A stretch of 64,000 nt of DNA from Brachynemurus nebulosus (taxonomy: Eukaryota > Arthropoda > Insecta > Neuroptera > Myrmeleontidae), in contig JAPWDM010000003.1 of the NCBI GenBank assembly GCA_035578155.1, positions 65,774,142 to 65,838,141 of the forward strand, read 5' to 3'. The notes below the pieces were generated by a model that was not told the origin of the DNA, searched no databases, and saw nothing but the letters and a program-made list of their open reading frames with translations. Of this stretch, positions 45,316 to 56,660 are shown piece by piece. Position 1 is the first letter of the stretch. Each line of letters begins with the position of its first letter. Both the position numbers and the translations under genes were made by a program.

Positions 45316-47785
45316 TACTTTAATAAAATAATTATCTATCCGTATGAATGAATTAACCATTTAACACGTTCACTGCCATCTGCTCAATGTAGGAGCGGGT
45401 CCAGCTCTCTAATAAGAAGGGTTACATTTTTTTTTTAAAAACCTAGCAGTACAAGAACGATTTCAAAAACCTATAATTGGCTTTATATTTTTTCATACGT
45501 CTTATTTCATCTACCGGTGAAGGCACTGAGGAATTAAAAGTATTTCGATAGACGTGGAATTAAGAAGCACCAAGACCAGTCTTATATCTAGCAACAAAAC
45601 TTCCCACCAATTCGTTCTCCATATAGTATTTCTGGCAATTAACCTTTCAACAACAAAATTATTGCTTGAATTTCATTAAAAATTTATCAATATGGAAACT
45701 TGTCCAATACATCCAACGAAAAAAAAATCACTAATTAATTGAATCGAGTGTAAAATACTCTCAAATATTTTATAATATATAAGTAGAAAGAAAAATAATA
45801 TTATAAATTTTTATTTTTGATTTACGAGGTCAATGACATAAAAATTTTTGAGCCGCAAGCGTTTTTTGTAGTATGAAACATTGAAAGTTATTTTGTATAA
45901 CTGGTTATTTTAACTTTTAAATTAAGGTTTACCTGTACACATACTATGCGTATATATTCATATAATAGTATTGATGTCTGAGAATGCATTGCAACTTAAA
46001 TCATTACAGAAACCTTTTGATGGTTATGTATGAGTTAGTACACTTCTTAATGTAGTAATTCTTAAATCAATAATGATTTAAAAATATTTATATATTTTAT
46101 GAAAATAACAAAAAAATTCATTTACCTAATTATTATAGAAGTTTTAAGGTAGGAGTTCAAATAAAAAAGCAACTTTTTTATTTATGATTATTTTGCTTGT
46201 TGGAATTTTTTTCAAATTAGGGAGGGTTTCAAATAGAAAATTTTGTTTTTGAAACATTCATTACTCTTCCCTGTGGGGGGACGGCGCCCTTTTTTACAAG
46301 TTTTTAAGCGTTTACAAGGAACGTCATATCTCAAAAAGTAATGAATATTTTTTAAATATTTTTTCATTATTTTATTCCTGAAAGACCTGTTCATAAAGCT
46401 GAGTATGGGTTTCAGGTAATTTTAAAAATTAACTAGAAAATTGTAATCCTAAACTTCTAAAAATTATAAAACCCAATTTTTTATTAAAAAGAAAAAAAAA
46501 TGTTTAAAAATAGTTACAATTGTTCAAATGGAAAAAGCATACTCCACTTTATGCGCAATATGTTTATGAACAAAATAAAAAAAAAATTGAGTCTCTATCT
46601 TTTCTAGAACTTGAGATATGATTTTTCTTGTCGGGAAAAACACAAGTTTCGGGAAACGGTAAAAAACAAAAATAATAACAAAAGAAGTGTTTTACTCGCT
46701 GTTTATTATTAAAACGTCTACAAAGGCATACAAATAAAAGAACATTATCTCTGTGCATACTATAACTCGTGTACAAACCAAAACTAAACATTACTGATCA
46801 AATCGCGCGGGGGGGGGGCGAGCGTTATCTGCAAAGGAGTAACAACTTGGAGAACCACAGAACGAAATAAAAACAAAAAACGAGATTCGAAAAAAATTAG
46901 TTTATTAACCGTTTCTGGCGTGAACTCCCCCCTTAAGTATAAGAACAGTATGGGACCCTTTGTTTCCCCTTGTGGTACACCTGAAACATTGTCCGCGATT
47001 TTATTTTTTCAGACTAATACCTTGTAAAAATTTAGACATACCGGTTTACATTACACTTTAAAACATGTCGGCCGGCTAGTGATTGAATAACCGGAAACTC
47101 TTTTATTTAAGGCGCCATCTACATTTCTTGTTTTCGAAAAAATTACATTTATAATTCCGGATAATGAATGATATGTAAAAAAGTGTAAGCAGCAAACAGA
47201 TTGATAATTACACAAACACTTCATTTTCGAAAGATACGAAAAAAGGCACACAGTCAGCGAGCGAGCAAGCGGTGCTCAAAACTTGGGCAAATACCTACGT
47301 AGTAGATACGTGTAGTCTCAATAGGCGTTATTATGTATGTAGTAAAGTTGTGTTAATGTTGGTGGCTGGCTGGCTGGGCTTGAAGCAGGTGTAATCGAAT
47401 ATAATAATCCTCTATATAGTGGACAACACAAACAGGTCAAATCGCATGTTTATAAGATAATGGATTTCTGTGGCCATTTCAATTAAATATAGGCTATATA
47501 TGTATGTGTATGTAGCGGTATGTATTTATCTATTAAAGTATGTGATACGAAATGTTTACGGAAAGTTCTGAAAGTGTTTTTATACAACTATTGGAATGTG
47601 TCGAATGACGATATGACATCTGGTGTTTAAAAAATCAGACTATTCTTAAAGTGCATTTGCTCAAATGTCATTTATGAGCTGAATTTTGTAGATTTGAAAA
47701 TACATAAAACTGATTTAATTTTTCCATTCATTTACAATTCTCCAGTTATTTTATGACGTTTGCTATTTAAATTTGAGGTTTGTAT
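45316..47785. other. Upstream sequence with no supported gene
   Basis: A G10 run at 46809-46818 may be an assembly weak spot. Chance frames at 46212-47251 have no motifs. The 45540-45660 stretch is slightly richer in GC and could be decayed coding sequence, but I do not recognise it. Confidence 0.4.
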
Positions 47786-48246
47786 TAGTGATGTCGGACC
47801 GAGAGGCAGTTAATCGATTAATCGACTAAAATTGTTTTGTCAGACAAACTTAGTCATTAGTCGAAAATATCGAGCACACAGTAGTCAACTGATCGACTAA
47901 ATTTTTAGTCGAATACATGGTAAGGTAACCTATGTAACTCTTTCAAAAACGAGGTTTTCTGTTGAATTTAATTATTGATTTATAATATTTTTCTTTTAAG
48001 AAAAAGAAAGATATGAAATATCACAATATATTAATCACATAAAACTGAAAAATCATACAGATAGATAATTTTTTAGTTTCCAATTTTTGAAAAAATGTTA
48101 AATTAGTCGCTTTCTTGTCATTTAAAAAAAATTAATCATTTTAATAATTTAATCGAAGGTAAAATAGTCGACTAAAATATGACTAAATGCAAACAAAATT
48201 AGTCGACTAAACCGACTAATCGATTAATTATTATCCGACATCACTA
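47786..48246. mobile_element. Non-autonomous hAT element with AGTCGACT arrays, 461 bp
   Basis: The ends are TAGTGATGTCGGA and its reverse complement. The perfect 8-bp duplication gtttgtat lies at 47778-47785 and 48247-48254. The subterminal zones carry repeats of ttagtcgactaa and taatcgattaa. No coding relic. Confidence 0.92.
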
Positions 48247-48254
48247 GTTTGTAT

Positions 48255-48690
48255 ACTCAAATTGTAATATTCACTAACTCATTCACGCATTTTTTTTTTT
48301 CATATTTTAACTACATTTTAACTGTTTTACACATGTCAAATTTTCTCTCCTTCCAATTCCTTTGCTACGAACTTGTGTCAACCCAAATACAAGCAGTTCT
48401 AATATTTATCATTTTTTTTTAATATAGCACTGGTTACTGTATATAAAACTAATGTTAATGCACTTTTTTGTCAGCCATTTTTCTGAAGCTCCTCCTTTTG
48501 GACAGATCCCAATATTGTTTGCCTACTCATCAGAGACCAAAAATTCATAAACTATTTAACTTAAGGGCTTATGCCCATCTACCCGAAGATTTTGTTGTCT
48601 ATGGGTTGCTGCTAGCCTTACCGCGCCTATTCCTGCAGGGTTATAGTACAAATAAAATAATTTGCTTCCAATTTTACCATTCCATCGTTT
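48255..48690. other. Sequence with a GC-richer 200-base block, unknown
   Basis: The block 48470-48650 has more GC than its neighbours and a 75-codon plus-strand frame with no recognised motif. It may be decayed coding sequence. Confidence 0.3.
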
Positions 48691-49100
48691 TATGACGTCA
48701 TAAAATTAAAAAATTTATATCTTCTCAAATTAACTATTATGGAACTTATCTAAATTAGGGTGAATGGTTGAATTAGGAGTAATTTGAGTGTGAACTTTTG
48801 ATTTTCGCTATCAAAATGACAAAATTCCTTTTAGATTTATGACTTATTGAATAGAATTTTTTCTAGTAGTTTTACGAGCTTAATTTTGGTTTCATCTACC
48901 AGTTTCATCATTCGATAATTTTATTAATGTCTCAAGACACTAAAAGAATTTTATTGAACCTGATAATGTCATTAATTTAAGAATAATTTTTTTTCTCTAA
49001 TAAAATTTCAGGGAGATGATTTAAATTAGAATGGTTCATTGAATTAGGATAATTTTGATGGGAACTTTTCATTTTTCCTGTCAAAAATATTTGTTGCCTC
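48690..49100 (+). repeat. TGACGTCA-marked repeat family, two units
   Basis: Words ttatgacgtcataaaattaa and ataatgtcattaatttaag mark two units about 260 bases apart. Each unit includes a segment like gaacttttgattttcgctat or gaacttttcatttttcctgt. The same units occur at 34200-34650. Confidence 0.55.
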
Positions 49101-51390
49101 TAAAAAAAAAAATAAATACTTTAAATCTCTTCGCTACTGACTTTTTAAAATCGTCATACGTCAATGAGTATACATTTGTCCAGCATATAGGACAAAGATT
49201 TAAACAAGCGTTTATTTTAATTAAAATTTTTAATCTTACGTCTTTAAATAAGCGTAATTTAGTAATTTTAAATAATATTAAGAAGTTTTAATTATTTCTC
49301 AACTAAAAAAAAAAAATGTTAACATAACCTAAATTTAATGTACAATATATTTTACGCTATACCCGAAAGAAAATGAACTGAGAGATGAGCAGAAACGCAT
49401 TTTAAAATGGGCCAGTCTAAGTCATTTTAAAGATAAGGTCGACATCTGTCAAATACATGTCTTATGAACCATAGACCAGTGAGTTGATTTATTTTACCCA
49501 CTCCACCTGCGCAAACAAAGACATGTCCCTTACTTCAAAATCTTTTGGCTCTAGTAGCGAAGAGCTTAAATAAAAAAATAAAAAATAAAAAATAAAACAC
49601 AATCTTTTCATATCCAAACAAAATTTCTACATCTACTTTTCCACTATAAAACACGTGTAACTATTTTTATAACGATTTAAAACTTCAGACCACTCTTTCA
49701 GTAAACACTCGATACATTTACATAATGTTTTATATGTTCAGTTAATGTTTTGTAATCTCCACTGTTGTGAGTTAGTTAATGCCATTAAAATGCATAGTGC
49801 GTTGTTGTCACAGTTTATAAATTTAATTATGCGAACCAAACACATAGACAATTTACACTGTTGTCATTTAAAAGGCGAATTTCATTATTATAAGCGTTTA
49901 TTTATGCTATAGTATACTTTATATGTATACTGATATGGCGGCTATAATATGCTGTGAGAGAGATTTCCATTATATTAAATAACATTAACCTAATTTTATT
50001 TAAAATTGCGGTATTTTGCACGGTTGAGTAAATTTTATAAACAGTCTTAAAACGCTTCTATATATACATATAGTAGGATTGGGATATTGTATTATGTTCA
50101 TTTCAAGATGTTGTAAGAGACGCGAAGTTTATTATGGGAATACCCTTATCAGAAAGAGATGGTAATGAAGAATTCCAAAGAAACAGATCATTTTTTAAAA
50201 TCGAAATTTTCAGTATCAAACAAATGTTCTGACTTGTTCGTATATTAGAACTTTCCCTAAGAATATTTTTGTAGATCAATGTTTTCGCGGTTTAAGCGCT
50301 TTTATGTAAAGTTCCTGTTAGGTCCATTTTAAGTCTAAAAGTTGCTACCAATCTAAGAGAGAATACCATATATTGCATTCAAATTTCGTTATTTGTACGA
50401 GTACATGGGTAGCTGTTTCATTTCGTTATATAAAAATCTTAAAACTCCATTTGTGTTTTGATTGTTAAAAATTGTTAGAAACTGTATTTTTTTGAACTGC
50501 CAAGGTCAGCCATATTGATTTTCTATCCTAATTGAATAAAAATATTCAATTCTTAACTATTTTTCAAGTCATTCTTAACTTATCTTACTCCATTCTTAAA
50601 TTGTATGTTTAATAGCGAGTTAAAAGACGACCAAATAAGATAATAGAAGAAGCACTTACTAGTAAGATAAAATATGCGCTCTTATCGACGTTTTGAAGCC
50701 AAAATATAAAACTGAAACAAAACCGGAACATGAAAATGAAATACAAACGTCTTTCATTCTAACTATACCGTCTAGAGCTCTCTGAATTCATTGAAAGTTG
50801 TGGGAGTATTGGGAAGATGAAATATGAAGGAGCAATTCTGGACACTAAGGTTGCTTGAGAGACAACCGAACTTCTATTCGATATTATTTTTTCATTACTA
50901 CATTACTGTTTTCGTTGCATTCGCAACCATTACAGATTTCATTATATTCTCAAACAGAATTATCCTCACTGGACTTCAAAAAAATTTTATAGACAAAATC
51001 ACAAAATCATTTTTTTGGTAACTTTTTTACCCATAAATAAAATTTAAAAAAAAAAGCTCAAAATTTATTCGCATTTAATCAATTACGCTTATAAATCACT
51101 ATCACCAATATACCAGCAGGTTATCTACAGTTCTACTAAACACATCAATTTTTGGAGTGAGTTCAAACGAGAGAGATGAATTACGGCACTATCATAGATC
51201 ATACACATACATTATACGTACGTAGCTAGAACTACAATTTATTATTAGTGACGGGAATAAATTTTCACAAACAAGTACGAGTACATACCAGTGTGCACTG
51301 ACTACTGCACTCTGTTGCACAACATATTGTACAACATTTGCACACCATTACACTAGTACGCTGTGCTGTAATCAAAACATTTCATAGATA
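49101..51390. other. AT-rich upstream sequence, no supported feature
   Basis: Only short simple repeats (for example aaataaaaaataaaaaataa near 49573-49592) and chance frames were seen. Confidence 0.45.
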
Positions 51391-52195
51391 GGGCAATTCC
51401 ATGAAATGATGGAATTTTAGTAAAAATTAAAAAATGAAAATAATTGATGAAAATCACGCCTACTTGATACTCAAAAGACTAAATCATTGATATACAAAGT
51501 TTTTTTTTATTTTTTTACCTTTAATTGTTTTTATTTTGTAAATTTAGCTTAAAAATTTATTACTTAATAAAAAAAATATTGTAACTTGTGATTTTTTTCA
51601 AATGAATACTAAAATACAGCTAAATTTACCTCTTTTTTTATGCCGAAATAATTACCCTACTCGTTTTGAGTATTATTTTGATTTTTTGTCAAGTTACGAA
51701 TTCGAGTAATGGAAGCTATCAAAACCGACAGACATTTTTTAATTACTAAAAATAAACTTTTATCTTTGTTATCTATCATATTTTCCAAAAAATCAAACTA
51801 ATAAACTACTTACTTTTTGATAAAACTTGTTTTAAAGTGACCAAAGAGGTGTAATGTAAGTGACCCATTAAAAGTTACATTTTTATCAAAAATATATAAT
51901 ATTTTATGAAATTTATTGTTAAAATAATTTATTGAAACATTATTTGTTTAAATTTACTTAAATGAAGTTGTTTGTTATCAAAACAGAACAGAAAATTCTC
52001 ATTGTGTACAAGATGAAAAATTATGTTCCTTTTTGAGTAATGTAAGTGACCACCAAGTCAGTATCTTGTATAAAAAAAATTTATATGCATTTTTTGTTGT
52101 ATGATTTCCTTTGTTTAAAAGTTCAAATCGTATTCGATTTAATTTGACTAAATTTTATTTGACAAATTGTAATGTAAGTGACCATGGAATCACCC
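51391..52195 (-). mobile_element. 4-bp-TSD element with GGTCACTTACATTAC repeats, copy 2
   Basis: The ends are gggcaattccatgaaatgat on the left and tgaccatggaatcaccc on the right, flanked by gata (51387-51390 and 52196-52199). It is the reverse of the copy at 25553-26418. The word taatgtaagtgacc (reverse of the internal repeat) occurs at about 51853, 52039 and 52170. No transposase. Two copies with different but matching 4-bp flanks (ATCA and GATA) make the duplication length convincing. Confidence 0.82.
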
Positions 52196-52228
52196 GATAG
52201 ATATATTTTTCTCATTGTCTATCTTTAT

Positions 52229-52971
52229 TAGTGATGTGCGGAATCGATTATCAAGAATCGATTAATCGATTATAGAGATAATCGATTGCAATCGATTATC
52301 ATTTACAGAATCGATTATAATCGATTTTTAAGAAAAATAACAATAGACATTATTCCTTTTAATTTCTTCAGTTTTCAATAGTGTTTAGTTGGTAACCTTC
52401 CAGTCCAGGAAAGGAATTTCCCAAATTCTTTCTTACATTAGTGAAAGAGACACATCTACAATTTTGTATTTTCATTACTAGATTGGTTATTCTAGATAGC
52501 AAATTAATTATTTTAAACGTTTACTTCAATTTAAAATATTCATGCATTCCCGCCACCTCGGTTCTCTCCGATAATACTTTCAAAAGCTGGATTATTGACT
52601 AATTTGAGAAGAAACCGACTGTTGCCAAAGCACCTTATAAAATCATATTTTTAAATGCAAACGGGAATCTACTTGAAATTAAAACTCAGTGAAGTTTATT
52701 TACGTTGAATTTAGTTTTAAGTTATTTAAGAAATATTGTTTTGTTCATAGATATTAAAGAGTAATCAATACTTCGTCTTTTTTTGTTTACTATATATTAA
52801 TATTTCATTTCAATTTCATTGTCTAAAAAGTGAGAATAACATGAGATTATTTCTAGATTTAAACATTGTTTAATTGTCGGTATAATCGATTAATAATCGA
52901 TTAAATCGATTACGTTTATTAAGCATAATCGATTAATCGATTGGTAAAATAATCGAATCGGCACATCACTA
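52229..52971 (+). mobile_element. Non-autonomous hAT element with AATCGATT arrays, 743 bp
   Basis: The ends are TAGTGATGTGC and its reverse complement, with perfect 8-bp duplications atctttat at 52221-52228 and 52972-52979. Both subterminal zones are packed with aatcgattaatcgatta. It carries a relic of the hAT dimerisation domain (separate entry). Confidence 0.93.
52543..52680 (+). pseudogene. Relic of hAT transposase C-terminal dimerisation domain
   Basis: Read in three frames it gives CIPATSVLS, then LSKAGLLTNLRRNRLLPKHL, then IFLNANGNLL. The order IPATS, KAG, RRNRL.PKH, IFLN is that of the hAT dimerisation domain near the C-terminus. At least two frameshifts make it dead. It is the only coding remnant in the element at 52229-52971 and supports its hAT assignment. 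Confidence 0.85.
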
Positions 52972-53448
52972 ATCTTTATCTATGGCCTGCTACGCAATGC
53001 ACAAATATGTTTGCTGTATTTGTTATTTGTTAAGTATACCTATATAGTTAGCAGTGGTTGATTACGTGGTAAAGACACGTGTGGCCATCTGGTGGTTCGT
53101 ACCAATTCGTTTGTTTATCGATGTTTCTCACCATGTTGCTAAAACATAAATTATCCAAACATTTGAATGTATACCTACAACAACAATTCGAATTTAATGA
53201 AAATGTATTCAATTATAGATATATTATCATCCAATGTATTGAATACTATTTATTTATTACATGTAATGTTTCGCTACACTGTGTTCCAATTTTTCGATTG
53301 AAGTAATTCTGTTGGGATATATAAGTATACAACGTTTTGAATTAATATTACCAACAACAGTATTAGAGTGCTAACTTGTTGTTGTTACTTAACAGTCTTG
53401 AAACATCGCAGCAGATAGGTTGATTCAAATCGACAGAGACTGACACTA

Positions 53449-53744
53449 ATGTCTTCTATACGAATTTCATCAAGGTAAAAGTGCTGCTGAAGCTCAAAGA
53501 ATAATCTGTGCAATTTATGGTGACAGTGCTATTGACGACAGTACGTGTCGAAAATTGTTTCGGAAATTTAAAAATGGAGATTTCAATTTAAATGATAAAT
53601 CACGCTCTGGGGCCTCCAACAGTCAGTGACGAGGAATTACAAGAATTACTGGACCAAGATTCTGCGCAAACACAACAACAACTTGCAGAAAAGTTAAACG
53701 TCACTCAACAAGCTGTTTTTAAAAAATTACATGCTTTTTTCTGA
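53449..53744 (+). pseudogene. mariner transposase fragment (N-terminal DNA-binding part)
   Basis: After an ATG and a one-base slip the plus strand reads FHQGKSAAEAQRIICAIYGD, then CRKLFRKFKNGDFNLNDKSR, then after a second slip PPTVSDEELQELLDQD, QQLAEKLNVTQQAVFKKLHA. These are the two helix-turn-helix motifs that bind mariner ends. The DDD catalytic part is absent and the sequence runs straight into unrelated AT-rich DNA. I could not identify terminal repeats. The fragment is dead. Confidence 0.85.
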
Positions 53745-54269
53745 AAAAAACGGGGAAGAACTTAGTTATACACCTAATATAAATAAACTGAAAGATGTAA
53801 TAATTAAAATACTAAAGTAATGAACTGATAAAATATTTAAAAATAGTCAATAACTAATCTTATCGCCAACTAATGTTCAAAATTCTTACTTTTTCTTTTT
53901 TTTTTAAACCACGCAAAAGAAGACTGTATAAAAAGAGGTTACACTGTACACGTAGCATTACAATTTTCCTGTCACGGATATTGAAAACTCATTGGTGATA
54001 GAGAGCAAAGATAAACATATTTCCTAGACCCAAAAATTGTACTGACTATTACTCTGAAACGCATTTTTACTATTTAAACGCTATAAGCTATATATAATTT
54101 TTGCCAGTGAATTTTGTTCATCTTGTAATTGAAGCCATACAATATTTAATTCCTACGTGTATTTACCTCACGTATTTAAACAGTGTAGAAGACTAAAGAA
54201 GGTACACTAATTTAAGCAAGCACTACACTACTCGTGAAGTTGCTTGAAGTTGGCCGAATACGAAAGTCG
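53745..54269. other. Upstream sequence, no supported feature
   Basis: The last 60 bases (gtgaagttgcttgaagttgg) may be part of an older repeat into which the next element inserted. Confidence 0.4.
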
Positions 54270-54708
54270 TAGTGATGATCTAATGCAAGACCAAGACCAA
54301 GACTTGGCAGTCTTGGTCTTGGTCTTGTTCTTGCATTAATAATCTTGGTCTTGCTAGAGCAGTTTGAGTCTCGGTCTTGGTCTTGCAAAATGCAGTCTTG
54401 GTATTGGTCTTGGTCTTGGTATTGCTGAAAATCTTGCACTTTCTTGCATTTTTTTATTAGCGAATTTTTTCCTTCTAAACTCAGAATTTTCTCTCTTTAC
54501 GGTATTAATTATACTTTCAAACTATTTAAATAGTTTAGCAAGAGTCTTGCTTTTTTCTTGCTTTTGTCTTGGTCTTGCTCACTTGAGTCTTGGTATTGGT
54601 CTTGCAGCCATACTTATAGTATTGGTTTTGGTCTTTCTCCTGGTATACATCGTCTTGGTCTTGGTCTTGTAAAAAATGCAACACCAAGACTAATTTTGCT
54701 CATCACTA
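54270..54708. mobile_element. Element with CAAGACCAAGAC arrays, copy 1 (hAT-like ends)
   Basis: The ends are TAGTGATGA and tcatcacta. The flanks cgaaagtc and cgaaaatg agree at six of eight places (allowing a one-base shift of the left edge). The inside is built of caagaccaagac and its reverse complement gtcttggtcttg, many times. The 102- and 75-codon frames (LGLG or QDQD repeats) are simply translations of this array. Confidence 0.65.
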
Positions 54709-56290
54709 CGAAAATGTAGAAGGTTACTTCGTGCTTTCTCGCTTCGCTAACTTCCTCGGCCAACTTTTACTCCGTATCGATTTTTTGTCCGAATCAAAGA
54801 GTTCAAACTCTAAGCACCAAGCGACTCATTACAATACTCGATCTACTTCGCCCGCTTCACTAAGGTCCTCGCGAAATTTTACGAGTGTATGGTGAGACTA
54901 CTCGGTCTTCGGTGAGTACTTTGACCAGTAACTTCGTCCAAGACAAGGCATTATACATATATATTTTATATTGGAATGATAGGATAAAACATTACATGTG
55001 TGGTTTTTGAAAAAAAAAAAAAGAGACACAAAACTGAAGTTTTACACTTTAAAATACATATTCGTTTACAAAAACATGCTACATATAATAAATTTGAAAA
55101 TGTTTTTATATTTTGTTGAATATTTTAATAATTTATTATATTACTTTATTGTGAATTCAAACAATTATTTAATTATAGTAGTATTTTAATTTTTTTTTTA
55201 AATTTATTGCACATTACTTATTAATTTGATATTTAAAAATTTCGAAAAATGTGTGTACATTAGTTTCAAATTTCCCGCTAAAACAATGCTTGACGTCACA
55301 CCTCAGTATTGTCAAAGAAATAAGCAAGAACTTCTTTGTAAGTATCATAAACACATAACATTCACACGAAAGTGGTTCAGGTTTCTTTTTTTTTCGTAGA
55401 TTTCAATAAAATTTTTTTTTTGATTTGCTTTTACGATAAACAAATTAAAACGAAGGTCCTTAGTACGCTTACAACAGTACTATACATTTTCATTTTTTCA
55501 TTTTTGATTTAAACAAAAAAAATTTATTAACTGAATGGCCTTTAAAATTAACAAAAAAAAAAAAATTATGTACAGTTTTTTTATTGCAATGCACATTGAA
55601 TTTTTGTAACGCATATTAAGAATAACACATAAAATATAACATATTTCAACCATTAAAAAAAAAATTAAATTTGTTTTTATTATTACAAATACATATTATT
55701 ATATTTATTATGTTCTGGAATATGCAATTATTGCAATAAGCAAACATATACCTACATGCAATTTTGACCATAAAATTCATAAACAAATTCAAATTAAACA
55801 CAAACATGAAGTGAGAAGAAAATTAAAATTTATAATTAGAGGTAATAACTGTTATTAATTAGTCTGAAGGACTATTATGGTATTGCACTTGTTTGAATAG
55901 CAAGTAATTGTTTTTACATTTTACGAGTAATGTTCATAATTATTATAAAAATAAAAATTTATTCAAGCAAATGTATTTATTATTATAAATTTTAAAATAG
56001 AAATTAATTAGATTTTAATTTTACATGAAACTTTTGAGACATAACCATTTTTTGAGTTCCAAAAAAATCTCGAAATCCTTGCGATTTCCTCAATGTAAAC
56101 AGCAAAAATAAATTTTTCTTAATTTCTTGCACGTGGTCTTTTCCTAATTCTTCGTGGAAAATTTTTGTTTATATCACATCGCGTAGGATATGGTTGGAAA
56201 GGACTCTTAAAGTGAAGTTGAAATTCCGTTCACTATATTTAATTTGCCGAATACTCAATTTCAAAGCGAGATTTTTTTTTCGTAGGTGTA
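54709..56290. other. AT-rich upstream sequence, no supported gene
   Basis: 54715-54930 is GC-richer with words such as ctttctcgcttcgctaactt, possibly an older repeat. The rest is very AT-rich. Confidence 0.4.
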
Positions 56291-56660
56291 TAGTGATGAG
56301 CAAATGCAAGACCAAGACCAAGACTTGGCAGTCTTGGTCTTGGTCTTGCTAGAGCAGTTTGAGTCTTGGTCTTGATCTTGGTCTTGTTATTGCTAAAAAA
56401 TCTTGCACTTTCTTGCATTTTTTTTATTAGCGAATTTTTTTCTTCTAAATTCAGAATTTTTACTATCTTTACGTATTAATTATACTTTCAAACTATTTAA
56501 ATAGTTTAGCAAGAGTCTTGCTTTTTTCTCGCTTTTATCTTGGACTTGCTCACTTGAGTCTTGGTACTGGTTTTGCAGCCGTACTTATAGTCTTGGTCTT
56601 GCATTTTTTGCAAGACCAAAACCAAGACTGCAAGACCAAGACTAATTTTGTTCATCACTA
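56291..56660. mobile_element. Element with CAAGACCAAGAC arrays, copy 2
   Basis: The ends are tagtgatgagcaaa and ttgttcatcacta. It shares with copy 1 both the array and the unique middle (tagcgaatttttt, ctttcaaactatttaaatag, tttagcaagagtcttgcttt). No matching target duplication was found at its edges. The two copies share orientation and are 1.6 kb apart. Confidence 0.65.

Noticed and set aside
48468..48695. 75-codon frame in a GC-richer block as a gene
   Set aside because: No motif, no splice signals and stops in neighbouring frames; kept only as a note on the region.
54212..54672. Frames of 75 and 102 codons with QDQD or LGLG repeats
   Set aside because: They are translations of the CAAGACCAAGAC array.
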